A stretch of DNA of 64,000 nucleotides, from contig NZ_CP160452.1 in NCBI RefSeq assembly GCF_041295575.1, positions 2,046,001 through 2,110,000 on the forward strand, read 5' to 3'. The notes beneath the pieces are model-generated. The model did not search any database and had not been told where the DNA came from. It worked only from the letters and a program-made list of their open reading frames with translations. Below, piece by piece: positions 19,798 through 28,658 of the stretch; positions within the stretch are counted from its first letter, which is position 1, and each line of letters begins with the position of its first letter. A program made the position numbers and the translations under genes. The DNA comes from Sporosarcina pasteurii (GTDB lineage: Bacteria > Bacillota > Bacilli > Bacillales_A > Planococcaceae).

Positions 19798-19914
19798 AGT
19801 CAATTTCATAATAGGGTTTCATTGCTACATCACCACAACATACAGTCGGGTTGGACCATTCCCGAACTATATGTTGCGTCGATGTAGCAGAATAAGGTCA
19901 TTATGAAATTGACT
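19798..19914. repeat. Long nested palindrome at the rasP 3' end
   Basis: Terminal arms of 15 bp (19798-19812 and 19900-19914, AGTCAATTTCATAAT and its complement), inner arms GCTACATC/GATGTAGC (19824-19831, 19881-19888), CAACATA/TATGTTG (19836-19842, 19870-19876) and TCGGG/CCCGA (19846-19850, 19861-19865), with a 10-base loop. Internal loops are symmetric (11/11, 4/4, then 3/4). The outer arm includes the last base of the rasP stop codon. No coding capacity. It could be a small MITE-like insertion or a structured RNA. Confidence 0.75.
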
Positions 19915-21179
19915 CAACTACTGAAAAAGAATCGCTGAATATCATTCCATGTGACAACAATCATTAAGATCATTAGAAGGACAATGCCTACAAAATGAAC
20001 CATACCTTCTTTTTGCTTATCAATGGGCTTACCTCTAATTGCTTCAAATAAAAAGAATAATAACCTACCACCATCAAGTGCAGGTAATGGCAGTAAATTC
20101 ATAATTCCTAAGTTAATACTTAAAATCGCAGCCCAGTGCATTAAATTATACACGCCATATTGGGCAACTTCTTCTGTTGCCTTATAAATTCCAACGGGCC
20201 CTGACAATGCATCAATCGTAAACTTACCGGTTACGAGCATGCCGAGCAGTTCAAATATTCTTTTAAACCAAGTCCATGTTTGATCTGCACCGAAAACGAC
20301 TGCTTTAAGTGCATTTTTTTCGACTGGGCTTGTATAAAGAACACCAATTTGTCCGAATTTTTGTCCTGCCTCTTCAATCGTAGCAGGAACAACATGTAAT
20401 TTGACTAAATCACCATTTCTTTCAACTAGGAAAGAAAGTTGTTCTCCAGGATGCTTTTGAATGATTTCTGCAAATTCGGTCCATGTCGAAATCGGTGTAT
20501 CGTTTACTTCTTTAACGTAGTCACCATCTTGCATGCCGCCTTCATAGGCTGCTCCTGAACTTTGCACTTCCGTAATTACCGGTTCATTTGTAGGAACACC
20601 TTGTAATAAACCGATTGTCAAGAAAATCAAAAAGGATAAAATAAAGTTAAATAACGGTCCAGCAAATATCGTCATTGCACGGCTTGCAAGTGGTTTCGAT
20701 TCAAATTGTCTATCGTAAGGAGCAATAATTGTTTCTTGTCCTTTTTCGATGATGACAGCATCTCTTGCAATCGGATAACGAACAAATTCCCCGTCATCAC
20801 TGTATCCTTCTATATACAATTCTTTATCAAGGTCTGATTTTTCTGTTTCCATAAATAAGATATCAGGATTTGATATATTTTGATTCAAATAGAGTTTTTC
20901 AACTTCACCTGTTTGACCGATATACAGTCCAACCCGATATCCAGGTAGTAATTCGACTGTATCAAAATCTTCGCCTGCCATTCGTACATAGCCACCAAGC
21001 GGCAACAAGCGAATCGTATAGATTGTCTCACCTTTTGTAATGCCAATTATTTTCGGACCAAATCCGATCGCAAATTCACGCACCATAATTCCAGCTTTTT
21101 TCGCGAATAGAAAATGACCTAATTCATGAAAAAAGACAAGGGAACCGAATACGATTATAAAAGCAATTACGGTCTCCAT
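19914..21179 (-). CDS. rasP: Site-2 protease RasP (RseP), M50 membrane metallopeptidase
   Basis: 421 residues. Intramembrane zinc protease that cleaves anti-sigma factors and remnant signal peptides. HELGH at residues 18-22 in the first membrane segment; a PDZ domain about 205-270 (SSGAAYEGGMQDGDYVKEVN); the second active-site motif NLLPLPALDGGRLLFFLFE in a C-terminal membrane helix. ATG start with AAGGTGG upstream. Downstream of dxr and upstream of proS, the standard order. The stop codon touches the long palindrome. Confidence 0.96.
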   Translation of the reverse strand: METVIAFIIVFGSLVFFHELGHFLFAKKAGIMVREFAIGFGPKIIGITKGETIYTIRLLPLGGYVRMAGEDFDTVELLPGYRVGLYIGQTGEVEKLYLNQNISNPDILFMETEKSDLDKELYIEGYSDDGEFVRYPIARDAVIIEKGQETIIAPYDRQFESKPLASRAMTIFAGPLFNFILSFLIFLTIGLLQGVPTNEPVITEVQSSGAAYEGGMQDGDYVKEVNDTPISTWTEFAEIIQKHPGEQLSFLVERNGDLVKLHVVPATIEEAGQKFGQIGVLYTSPVEKNALKAVVFGADQTWTWFKRIFELLGMLVTGKFTIDALSGPVGIYKATEEVAQYGVYNLMHWAAILSINLGIMNLLPLPALDGGRLLFFLFEAIRGKPIDKQKEGMVHFVGIVLLMILMIVVTWNDIQRFFFSS

Positions 21180-21246
21180 AAAAAACCACCTTCGCTGGCT
21201 CAGAACTGACTGTTGAATCCTTTTCTTCGCCCGATATTAGTAATAC

Positions 21247-22395
21247 TCACTGTACCATAGCATAGACTGTGTTTCTAGTGTTCCTATCTACTTCTAAAAT
21301 TGCTTCAAGTGTTGGTTTTACAATCGTTTTATGTTCATCCATGACACGTTCAACAATTTCATCAATTTCCAAAAATGGAATGTGCCCCTTCATAAATAAA
21401 CTTACAGCAATTTCATTTGCAGCATTCATCGCTGTAGGCATTGTGCCACCTGCTTTACCTGCTTCATAGGCAAGTGCAAGTGCTTTAAAACGTTTGAAAT
21501 CAATTTTTTCAAAATGTAATTGCCCGATTTCTTCTAATCGGAGACGCTTTGCATTTTGCATTGGAATTCGATGCGGATACGTTAAAGCATACTGAATTGG
21601 CACGCGCATATCCGTAGATCCTAACTGTGCCATCACACTTGTATCGTGAAATTCAACCATAGAATGGATAATACTTTCACGGTGCAATAAGACATCAATC
21701 TGCTCGTAAGGAATATTAAACAAATGGTGAGCTTCTATTACTTCAAGCCCTTTGTTCATCATCGTCGCTGAGTCAATCGTTAATTTACTCCCCATCGACC
21801 AGTTTGGATGCGCCAATGCTTCCTCGACCGTCACATTTGATAATTCATCACGAGTGACATCTCTAAAACTACCGCCAGATGCAGTTAATATTAACTTGGT
21901 AATTTCTTTAGGATTTTCACCATTCAATGACTGAAATAAAGCTGAGTGTTCACTATCTACTGGAAGGAGAGGAACATTGAACTTTCTTGCTTCGTCCATC
22001 ACAATTTCCCCTGCTGCGACAAGTGTTTCTTTATTCGCAATTGCGATTGTAATGCCTGCCCGGATCGCTTCTAACGTTGGACCTAACCCGACACTTCCAA
22101 TAACCGCATTCACTAAAATATCCGCACCTGTACAGGCAGCAACTTCTCTCAACCCCTCTGCTCCATATACAAAGGTGATCCTCGGAAATTCCGACTGTAA
22201 AACTTTTGCATCTTCTTGCCTAATGACAGAAACCATATTTGGTTGAAATGTACTTGCAATTTCTCTTACCTTATCAATATTCAGACCTGCTGAAAAAGAT
22301 ACGAGTTCAAATGTATTTGGATTTGATTTTAGTATATCTAATGTTTGTACACCAATAGAACCTGTTGCACCTAATAAACTAATTTTCTTTTTCAT
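21247..22395 (-). CDS. dxr: 1-deoxy-D-xylulose 5-phosphate reductoisomerase
   Basis: 382 residues. Second step of the MEP isoprenoid pathway, DXP to MEP with NADPH. N-terminal Rossmann motif [16 protein letters not shown], metal-binding [15 protein letters not shown], and [23 protein letters not shown]. Between cdsA and rasP, linking undecaprenyl precursor supply (uppS) with the envelope cluster. Confidence 0.97.
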   Translation of the reverse strand: MKKKISLLGATGSIGVQTLDILKSNPNTFELVSFSAGLNIDKVREIASTFQPNMVSVIRQEDAKVLQSEFPRITFVYGAEGLREVAACTGADILVNAVIGSVGLGPTLEAIRAGITIAIANKETLVAAGEIVMDEARKFNVPLLPVDSEHSALFQSLNGENPKEITKLILTASGGSFRDVTRDELSNVTVEEALAHPNWSMGSKLTIDSATMMNKGLEVIEAHHLFNIPYEQIDVLLHRESIIHSMVEFHDTSVMAQLGSTDMRVPIQYALTYPHRIPMQNAKRLRLEEIGQLHFEKIDFKRFKALALAYEAGKAGGTMPTAMNAANEIAVSLFMKGHIPFLEIDEIVERVMDEHKTIVKPTLEAILEVDRNTRNTVYAMVQ

Positions 22396-22411
22396 GTCGA
22401 AATCCTTTCTT

Positions 22412-23206
22412 TCAGACTACAAAATGTAGAAAATGAAGGAGTGGCAATACAAATAGCAGGCTGTCAAACCGATCTAGTATTCCGCCATGTCCCGGCAATA
22501 TGTTTCCTGAATCTTTCACATCATAATATCGTTTTATAGCCGATTCAACTAGGTCTCCTAATTGACCAACAACTGATGCTATGATTGTAACACCTATTAA
22601 ATAAATATACGAGGAAGCAATCGGTACAAGTGCGTGGAATATGCATGCAAAAATAATTGCTGTGATAATCCCACCAACAAACCCTTCAATTGTTTTATTC
22701 GGCGAAATCTCTGGCCAAAGTTTACGTTTCCCGATTTTTCTTCCTACAAAATACGCACCAGAATCTGTCATCCAAATAACTAGTAGTGCGTATATGATAA
22801 ACTCTATACCAGCTAATCGCGTTTCAATTAAATAATAAAATCCAATACCAACATATAACGCACCAAACATTGAGAATGCGGCATGATCAAAAGTGAAGCG
22901 ATTTTTAACGATAACTGTATAAATTAATAATAAAAGGACGATGGAAAAAGTAATTTCAACTTTTGTATAACCGAATGCTCTATTTAAGCTCTCACTATAT
23001 TGTGCTGGTAAAAGTAATACAGCAAGTGCTATCCATGTCAGTATTCCAGGAATTGATAACAAATGAATCTTTCTCATTCGTAATAATTCAAAAAGGCCGA
23101 TTGTCGCAAGAAGATAAACTGCGAGAGTGAACGGCCAACTTCCGATAAAGACTAGTGGAACAAAAAAGGCGATCGCAACAATTGCTGTGATAATTCTTTG
23201 CTTCAT
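22412..23206 (-). CDS. cdsA: Phosphatidate cytidylyltransferase
   Basis: 264 residues, polytopic membrane protein (about seven or eight hydrophobic segments). Makes CDP-diacylglycerol from phosphatidate and CTP. C-terminal CdsA signature [20 protein letters not shown] followed by [13 protein letters not shown]. Start overlaps the uppS stop by 4 bases (ATGA). Confidence 0.96.
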   Translation of the reverse strand: MKQRIITAIVAIAFFVPLVFIGSWPFTLAVYLLATIGLFELLRMRKIHLLSIPGILTWIALAVLLLPAQYSESLNRAFGYTKVEITFSIVLLLLIYTVIVKNRFTFDHAAFSMFGALYVGIGFYYLIETRLAGIEFIIYALLVIWMTDSGAYFVGRKIGKRKLWPEISPNKTIEGFVGGIITAIIFACIFHALVPIASSYIYLIGVTIIASVVGQLGDLVESAIKRYYDVKDSGNILPGHGGILDRFDSLLFVLPLLHFLHFVV

Positions 23207-23997
23207 TCGACTCCTTCTCCTTCCACATTGCCAAACCTTCTACTACGTGATTGAAAATCCTGTAACACATTCAACAAACATTGTTCATCAAAATCTGGCC
23301 ACAATACGTCTGTAAATGAAAATTCCGCGTATGCGAGTTGCCATAACATAAAATTAGATAACCTTACTTCGCCACTTGTTCGAATAAGCAAATCCGGTTC
23401 TGGTAAATGAGCTGTCATCAAATGGGAATTAACAACATCTTCATTAATATCTTCCCAATTCAGATCACCATTAGCAGTCTTCTCCGCTAACGCTTGCATA
23501 CATTGAATGATTTCCAAGCGACTCCCATAATTCATTGCGAAATTCAAAATCATTCCATCATTATGTTTAGTTGCTTCAATCGCCTTTTGAATCGCTTGTT
23601 TCGTATGCTCCGGCAATAAATTTACATTCCCGATCATTTCCACTTTCACATTTTCTTCAATGAGTTCAGAAAGGTATGTATTCAAAAACTCTCCAGGTAG
23701 TTTCATTAGAAAGTCTATCTCTAACTTCGGTCGCTTCCAGTTTTCTGTGGAAAAAGCGTAGAGTGTTAGTACTTTGATTCCAATATCATTCGCGATTCGC
23801 GCAATTTTGCGGACTGTTTTCATTCCTTCGTGGTGCCCTGCTATCCTTGGTAAATTACGTTTTTTCGCCCATCTACCGTTTCCATCCATAATAATTGCTA
23901 CATGAGCAGGGATTTGTCTGCTTTTGACATTTGCAATTTGTTCCGTTAATGAAATATCGGATTCCATACTTTTCTTTCGCATAAGCTTATTTAGCAT
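23203..23997 (-). CDS. uppS: Undecaprenyl diphosphate synthase
   Basis: 264 residues. Condenses eight isopentenyl diphosphates onto farnesyl diphosphate to make the lipid carrier of wall synthesis. IMDGNGRWAKKR with catalytic D38; LTLYAFSTENWKRP, NFAMNYGSRLEI, PDLLIRTSGEVRLSNFMLWQ and AYAEFSFTDVLWPDF are canonical. Start ATG with GGAGGAAATAAT. First gene after the frr terminator and repeat. Confidence 0.97.
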   Translation of the reverse strand: MLNKLMRKKSMESDISLTEQIANVKSRQIPAHVAIIMDGNGRWAKKRNLPRIAGHHEGMKTVRKIARIANDIGIKVLTLYAFSTENWKRPKLEIDFLMKLPGEFLNTYLSELIEENVKVEMIGNVNLLPEHTKQAIQKAIEATKHNDGMILNFAMNYGSRLEIIQCMQALAEKTANGDLNWEDINEDVVNSHLMTAHLPEPDLLIRTSGEVRLSNFMLWQLAYAEFSFTDVLWPDFDEQCLLNVLQDFQSRSRRFGNVEGEGVE

Positions 23998-24030
23998 ATT
24001 ATTTCCTCCACTCTACTACTTTCTAGAGCA

Positions 24031-24036
24031 ATTATA
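24031..24036 (-). promoter_or_regulatory. Possible -10 of uppS promoter
   Basis: A perfect TATAAT on the minus strand 34 bases upstream of the uppS start. No convincing -35 is present at 16-18 bases (ATCAAA at 17). Confidence 0.35.
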
Positions 24037-24109
24037 ATCATTTTATATTTCGTTTTGATACTCGCGGCGAATTAAGTTGGCCAGCTGTATATCCTATCTT
24101 GCGTGCGCA

Positions 24110-24388
24110 TTCCGCTTTTGATACATCTAGCTGCAGGCGCCAGCCCCTCGGGTCATAATCAATCCAGCTGTGTGGCAAAACACGCGGGCCTACAGGATGT
24201 AGGTCATGCATCCTTTGCCAATCGAACAGCGAAGGGTTTGATTTGCCGTATTTCTGTGTATTTTGCAGAAATTAAGGCACAAATCAGGACGCGGCGCTCT
24301 TTGGATGCCTTCTTTTTTAAATCGACTTATGCCTGTCGGGGCTAGGCGGCGCCTTCCGCTTTCGTTACATCTAGCTACACGCGCCAGC
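24110..24388 (-). repeat. Dispersed BOX-like repeat, copy A (long form)
   Basis: Fills the gap between frr and uppS. On the plus strand it runs from TTCCGCTTTTGATACATCTA through AGCCCC (24142-24147) to the complementary GGGGCT (24338-24343) in the core 24331-24353. A 35-base direct repeat (24110-24144 and 24354-24388; 31 matches) flanks it, as if a second unit starts. The interior contains a TTTCTG/CAGAAA hairpin near 24250-24272. More G+C-rich than its surroundings. No believable gene inside. Confidence 0.75.
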
Positions 24389-24424
24389 GGCTTTCGTTCA
24401 ACAATTAGAGTTCTATTATACCAT

Positions 24425-24456
24425 AAAAAAAAGACGTCCTGAAATAAGGACGTCTT
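24425..24456 (-). terminator. Terminator after frr
   Basis: Perfect 9-bp stem AAGACGTCC / GGACGTCTT with an 8-base loop followed by TTTTTTT on the minus strand, 22 bases after the frr stop. Confidence 0.95.
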
Positions 24457-24477
24457 GGAATACAAAAAGTTCTCTTA

Positions 24478-25035
24478 TCAAATCTCCATGATTTCATTTT
24501 CTTTTTCTTTAGCGATATCATCGATTTGTTTGATATAGGCATCTGTTAACTTTTGAATTTCATCCCCATTACGGTGAAGATCATCTTCTGTTATTTCAGA
24601 GTTCTTTTCAAGCTTTTTGAATTCCTCATTTGCGTCTCGGCGGATATTACGTATGACTACTTTTGAGTCTTCCGCTTCCTTTTTGACAGTTTTTACGATG
24701 TCTTTTCTACGCTCTTCTGTTAATGCAGGTATTGCAAGGCGAATAATCGATCCGTCATTTGACGGTGTGATTCCGATATCCGATTTTAAGATGGCTTTTT
24801 CAATTTCTCCAATGATTGTTTTATCATATGGTTGAATCGCAAGAAGTCTTGCTTCTGGCACTGAAATTCCTGCCATTTGGTTAATTGGTGTAGGTACTCC
24901 GTAATAATCGACAGTAATTCTATCGAGTAGTGAAGCATTTGCGCGCCCTGCTCTAATTGAAGCAAGTTCTCTTGTAAATGCGTTAATCGCATTGTCCATT
25001 TTTTGTTTTGCTGTTTCCATTACTCCGTTCGGCAT
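24478..25035 (-). CDS. frr: Ribosome recycling factor
   Basis: 185 residues, standard RRF length. Splits post-termination ribosomes together with [42 protein letters not shown], and [20 protein letters not shown] are typical. ATG start overlaps the pyrH stop by one base (TAATG); AGGAGG lies eight bases upstream. Confidence 0.97.
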   Translation of the reverse strand: MPNGVMETAKQKMDNAINAFTRELASIRAGRANASLLDRITVDYYGVPTPINQMAGISVPEARLLAIQPYDKTIIGEIEKAILKSDIGITPSNDGSIIRLAIPALTEERRKDIVKTVKKEAEDSKVVIRNIRRDANEEFKKLEKNSEITEDDLHRNGDEIQKLTDAYIKQIDDIAKEKENEIMEI

Positions 25036-25760
25036 TACATATTCCTCCTAACGACCGTCCCGATTGGCTCTCCGAGTACGGCTTTCTTAATATTTCCACT
25101 CTCCATTATCGAGAATACAACAAGTGGTATATCATTGTCCATGCACAGAGTTGAAGCTGTTGAATCCATCACTTCAAGTCCTTGGCTAATGACTTGTAGA
25201 TAAGATAACTCATTATACTTCACGGCTGTCGTATCTACCATTGGATCGGCAGAATATACACCATCAACATTATTTTTAGCCATTAAGATTACATCGGCTT
25301 CAATTTCTGCTGCTCTTAATGCCGCTGTTGTATCGGTTGAAAAATATGGATTTCCTGTGCCCGCAGCAAAGATAACGACTCGCTTTTTCTCAAGATGACG
25401 TATCGCTTTTCGTCGTATGTAAGGTTCTGCAACTTGTCGCATTTCAATTGACGTAGAAACTCGACTTTCAACTCCAAGTTTCTCGAGGGAATCTTGAAGG
25501 GCTAGTGAGTTCATAACAGTTGCGAGCATTCCCATATAGTCCGCAGTTGCACGGTCCATCCCCATTTCACTGCCTACTTTACCTCTCCAAATATTTCCAC
25601 CGCCAACAACAACGGCCACTTCAACGCCTAAGTCAGCGACTTCTTTTACTTGTTCAGCAACATTTTTAATAATTTCAGGGGATAATCCAAAGCCTTGTTC
25701 TCCAGCAAGTGCTTCACCACTTAGTTTCAAAACAATTCGTTTATATTTCGGCATGCTCAT
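25035..25760 (-). CDS. pyrH: Uridylate kinase
   Basis: 241 residues. Phosphorylates UMP to UDP; amino-acid kinase fold. Motifs [38 protein letters not shown] and [22 protein letters not shown] start with GGAGGGCCAA. Between tsf and frr in the usual order. Confidence 0.97.
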   Translation of the reverse strand: MSMPKYKRIVLKLSGEALAGEQGFGLSPEIIKNVAEQVKEVADLGVEVAVVVGGGNIWRGKVGSEMGMDRATADYMGMLATVMNSLALQDSLEKLGVESRVSTSIEMRQVAEPYIRRKAIRHLEKKRVVIFAAGTGNPYFSTDTTAALRAAEIEADVILMAKNNVDGVYSADPMVDTTAVKYNELSYLQVISQGLEVMDSTASTLCMDNDIPLVVFSIMESGNIKKAVLGEPIGTVVRRNM

Positions 25761-25788
25761 TTGGCCCTCCAGTTATTCAGATTTCTCG

Positions 25789-25818
25789 AAAAAGAGGGAA
25801 CACTACAAGCGTGTTCCC
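25789..25818 (-). terminator. Terminator between tsf and pyrH
   Basis: Perfect 8-bp stem GGGAACAC / GTGTTCCC with a 7-base loop, followed on the minus strand by TCTTTTTC. It ends 29 bases ahead of pyrH, so pyrH either depends on read-through or has a promoter not recognised here. Confidence 0.8.
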
Positions 25819-25887
25819 AATTTATTTCTTATTTACATTTGCTGATGTGTATCATTTTTACACGATACGCTCAGCACTTGATTATAT

Positions 25888-26003
25888 CCAGCTTCTCGGG
25901 TCGTTTCGGTCTTTCTCAAAAGGTAAAAGTTCACACCTTTTGGAGAAAGCCCTTCCCTCCAACGCCTGTCGAAGCTAAACGGCGCTTTTCACTTTTGCTT
26001 ATT
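25888..26003 (-). repeat. Dispersed BOX-like repeat, copy B (short form)
   Basis: Between tsf and pyrH. Outer arms AGCTTC (25890-25895) and GAAGCT (25971-25976) are the counterparts of AGCCCC/GGGGCT in copy A; the core 25964-25985 matches the core of copies A and C. A strong inner hairpin (25911-25924 with 25935-25949, 14 pairs and one bulge) replaces the long interior of copy A. The end CTTTTGCTTATT, shared with copy C, runs into the tsf stop codon. Confidence 0.8.
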
Positions 26004-26889
26004 AGTTACCTTTTACTTGGCTTAGTACTTCGTCTGCGAAGTTTTCTTCGCGCTTTTCGATTCCTTCGCCAACTGCATAGCGAACGAAACCTTTTAGTGT
26101 GCCGCCTGTTGATTTAACGAAAGCAGCAACTTTTTGGTCTGAGTCTTTTACGAATGGTTGATCTAGTACACAAATATCTTCGAAGTATTTACCGATACGG
26201 CCTTCAACCATTTTCGCAACGATATTTTCTGGCTTACCTTCGTTTAATGCTTGTTCAGTAAGTACCTTTTTCTCACGCTCAACCTCATCAGCTGGAACTT
26301 CGTCACGAGAAACATACTTCGGATTCATTGCAGCGATGTGCATTGCAACGTCTTTAGCTGCTTCTTCGTCTGTAGAACCTTCTAATGTAACTAGTACACC
26401 AATTGTTCCACCCATGTGAAGGTATGGACCAAATGCATCAGCATCAGTTTTTGTACGGATTTCGAAACGACGTAGTGTGATTTTTTCACCGATCTTTGCA
26501 ACTGCGTTTGAGATATGCTCAGAAACAGTATGACCGTTTTCTAATTTTGAATCGTGTGCTTCTTCAATTGAAGCTGGCTTTGTTTTTAGTAGGTGTTCTG
26601 CAAGCTCTTTAACAAGCGTTTGGAAACCTTCGTTCTTTGCAACAAAGTCTGTTTCTGCGTTCACTTCAACAATAACTGCTTCGTTACCATCAACGTGAAT
26701 ATATGCGGAACCTTCTGCTGCAATACGATCTGCCTTTTTATCAGCGCTTGATAATCCTTTTTTACGTAAGAAATCAACAGCTGCGTCAATGTCACCATTA
26801 ACTTCTGTTAGTGCTTTTTTACAATCCATCATACCAGCGCCTGTTTTTTCGCGTAGTTCTTTAACCATTTGTGCTGTAACTTTTGTCAT
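26002..26889 (-). CDS. tsf: Elongation factor Ts
   Basis: 295 residues. Guanine-nucleotide exchange factor for EF-Tu. N-terminal UBA-like [20 protein letters not shown], then the two core subdomains with [20 protein letters not shown] and [17 protein letters not shown]. Start ATG at 26889 (MTKVTAQMV) with GGAGGAATGGAAA upstream; an in-frame ATG five codons earlier is inside that site. The stop codon coincides with the edge of repeat copy B. Confidence 0.97.
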   Translation of the reverse strand: MTKVTAQMVKELREKTGAGMMDCKKALTEVNGDIDAAVDFLRKKGLSSADKKADRIAAEGSAYIHVDGNEAVIVEVNAETDFVAKNEGFQTLVKELAEHLLKTKPASIEEAHDSKLENGHTVSEHISNAVAKIGEKITLRRFEIRTKTDADAFGPYLHMGGTIGVLVTLEGSTDEEAAKDVAMHIAAMNPKYVSRDEVPADEVEREKKVLTEQALNEGKPENIVAKMVEGRIGKYFEDICVLDQPFVKDSDQKVAAFVKSTGGTLKGFVRYAVGEGIEKREENFADEVLSQVKGN

Positions 26890-26911
26890 TTTCCATTCCT
26901 CCAATATGTGT

Positions 26912-26957
26912 CGTCTTTTCCAAAAAAAGACGATAAGGGCTGACCGCTTATCGTCTT
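26912..26957 (-). terminator. Terminator/attenuator between rpsB and tsf
   Basis: Perfect 11-bp stem AAGACGATAAG (26927-26937 on plus) with CTTATCGTCTT (26947-26957), followed on the minus strand by TTTTTT. The T-run plus the CGTC of the 3' arm can instead pair with AAAAGACG further downstream (26912-26919 with 26925-26932, 8 bp), giving an alternative hairpin next to the tsf ribosome-binding site. Confidence 0.85.
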
Positions 26958-26976
26958 GTGAAAGTATACTCTCGTA

Positions 26977-27714
26977 TTACTCAGCTGTTACAGTTTCTTC
27001 CTCTACAACTTCTTCAGCAGGAGCGTTTTCTTCACCTTGTCTAGATTCGATTAAAGCATCCGCCATTTTGCTTGTTAATAAACGTACTGCGCGAATTGCA
27101 TCGTCATTCGCAGGGATAACGTAGTCAATTTCATCTGGGTCACAGTTTGTATCTACGATTCCTACAATTGGAATGTTCAATTTAATTGCTTCCGCAACAG
27201 CAATACGCTCTTTGCGTGGGTCAACAACGAACATTACATCTGGAAGTGACTTCATGTCACGGATTCCGCCTAGGAATTTCTCTAGTCTTTCGTGTTCTTT
27301 ATTTAATTGAACTACTTCTTTCTTTGGAAGTACTTCAAATGTACCGTCTTCTTCCATTTTCTCGATTTTCTTCATACGTGCTACACTTTTTTGGATTGTA
27401 GCAAAGTTAGTTAGTGTACCACCTAACCAGCGTTGGTTGATGTAGTACATACCAGCACGTTCTGCTTCTTCTTTAATTGCATCTTGTGCTTGTTTTTTCG
27501 TACCTACGAAAAGTACTTTCCCACCATCTTCACCAACTTGACGCATGAAATCGTATGCTCCTTCAAGCATTTTCACCGTTTTTTGAAGATCGATAATATA
27601 AATTCCGTTACGCTCTACAAAAATGAATTTCTTCATTTTTGGGTTCCAGCGACGTGTTTGGTGTCCGAAATGAACACCTGCTTCGAGTAATTGTTTCATT
27701 GAAACTACTGCCAT
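26977..27714 (-). CDS. rpsB: 30S ribosomal protein S2
   Basis: 245 residues. [52 protein letters not shown] and [14 protein letters not shown] are S2 signatures. The last 15 residues are glutamate-rich. Start ATG at 27714 (MAVVSMKQ) with GGAGG upstream; an earlier in-frame ATG lies in that site. It has its own promoter after the flagellar operon. Confidence 0.97.
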   Translation of the reverse strand: MAVVSMKQLLEAGVHFGHQTRRWNPKMKKFIFVERNGIYIIDLQKTVKMLEGAYDFMRQVGEDGGKVLFVGTKKQAQDAIKEEAERAGMYYINQRWLGGTLTNFATIQKSVARMKKIEKMEEDGTFEVLPKKEVVQLNKEHERLEKFLGGIRDMKSLPDVMFVVDPRKERIAVAEAIKLNIPIVGIVDTNCDPDEIDYVIPANDDAIRAVRLLTSKMADALIESRQGEENAPAEEVVEEETVTAE

Positions 27715-27823
27715 TTTAATTTCCTCCAATTTTGGTTATATTCCTCCGTGCAAATCATCCAACAGAACGACCTTTCGGCACCGTTTCCGTAGTCAGTGCA
27801 CGTGTGTAGTAATACCATTTGCT

Positions 27824-27852
27824 AATATAGCATAATGAACTTTCCTTTGCAA
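27824..27852 (-). promoter_or_regulatory. Sigma-A promoter of rpsB
   Basis: Minus strand TTGCAA (27847-27852), 17-base spacer, TATATT (27824-27829). It starts a leader of about 100 bases before rpsB. It overlaps the end of the flagellar operon, where no terminator was seen. Confidence 0.7.
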
Positions 27853-27858
27853 ACAATT

Positions 27859-28353
27859 TTATTTGAACTTCAAAATAAGTTCTATTTCAGTTTGTCCTTT
27901 GCCTAATAATTTTGCAATATCCTCAACAGACTTCCCGTCTTCATGCAATTGTATAACTCGTGTCTTATCATCTATTTCTAGATCTTCTTGCAAGACATTT
28001 AGCTTTACTGCTTCGTAAGATTGACGTGCATGATTGCGAATTGTATGCTTTGGCATTGTAATTGGCAGATCAGCCTCTTCCCTCGTCTTCAGATCCTTAT
28101 CAGGTTGTTTTAATGATGCCTCATTAAAAATACTTTCATCTTTTGTTTTTGCAGTTATTTTTTCGACCAACTTATCATTTTCATCTTTTATTTCAGCTAA
28201 ATAAACGGCGATTGCATCGTCCATTTCTTTCATTAACGTATTTTGTTTCTTTTCAAGGTCATCAAACTTGGATAATTTCATATACAGTAATGCTATTAAG
28301 TAAAAGCTAATGATCTGTGTAATAAATAAAACCACTAAAAAAATCGTTGTCAT
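27859..28353 (-). CDS. swrB: SwrB-like motility protein
   Basis: 164 residues, equal in size to B. subtilis SwrB (YlxL), which promotes flagellar export-gate maturation. An N-terminal membrane helix (residues 2-24, FLVVLFITQIISFYLIALLY) is followed by an acidic/lysine-rich coiled region and a C-terminal helix-turn-helix-like module (VIQLHEDGKSVEDIAKLLGK, then GQTEIELILKF). Last gene of the fla/che operon, 5 bases after the 99-residue gene. Sequence similarity is clear mainly in the two ends. Confidence 0.85.
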   Translation of the reverse strand: MTTIFLVVLFITQIISFYLIALLYMKLSKFDDLEKKQNTLMKEMDDAIAVYLAEIKDENDKLVEKITAKTKDESIFNEASLKQPDKDLKTREEADLPITMPKHTIRNHARQSYEAVKLNVLQEDLEIDDKTRVIQLHEDGKSVEDIAKLLGKGQTEIELILKFK

Positions 28354-28358
28354 TTTTG

Positions 28359-28658
28359 CTACCCGCTAAAATCGACAAAGGACCCTTTATATGGATGCTT
28401 TGTTTTCTTTTGGCTTTCCTTTCGACTGTGTTCCTCTTCTTGCGCTTGGTGATCTGGCTGTTCCTTTTTACCATCATCAGTTTTTTTAGATGACTCTGTT
28501 TCCACAGCGGTCTCCTTATTCTTCTCTACCTGCTTCTCCGTTTGAACATTTGCTTGATCTTGCATAATTTGAGCACGTTGTTGCTTTTGCTCAGCTACTT
28601 TACCAGCATCAAAGGTTTTAGGAATCGCAATTTGCAATTCGATACCTTTCAAGCTCAT
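28359..28658 (-). CDS. Unknown small protein between sigD and swrB
   Basis: 99 residues, start ATGA-overlapping the sigD stop, with GGAGG upstream. The first 15 residues (MSLKGIELQIAIPKT) and the last 10 (HPYKGSFVDFSG) look ordered and conserved in style, joined by a highly charged K/E/Q segment that is probably disordered. No domain is recognised. Its fixed place and tight coupling suggest a motility role. I recall similar small proteins at this spot in other Bacillales, but no function. Confidence 0.75.
   Translation of the reverse strand: MSLKGIELQIAIPKTFDAGKVAEQKQQRAQIMQDQANVQTEKQVEKNKETAVETESSKKTDDGKKEQPDHQAQEEEHSRKESQKKTKHPYKGSFVDFSG

Noticed and set aside
19697..19913. T-box riboswitch ahead of proS
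   Set aside because: The conserved T-box sequence (TGGxACCGCG type) and a matching specifier loop were not found; the palindrome is symmetric in a way T-boxes are not.
24103..24465. Plus- and minus-strand frames of 80-91 codons between uppS and frr
   Set aside because: They lie in the dispersed repeat and run through its inverted arms and the frr terminator; no start signals.
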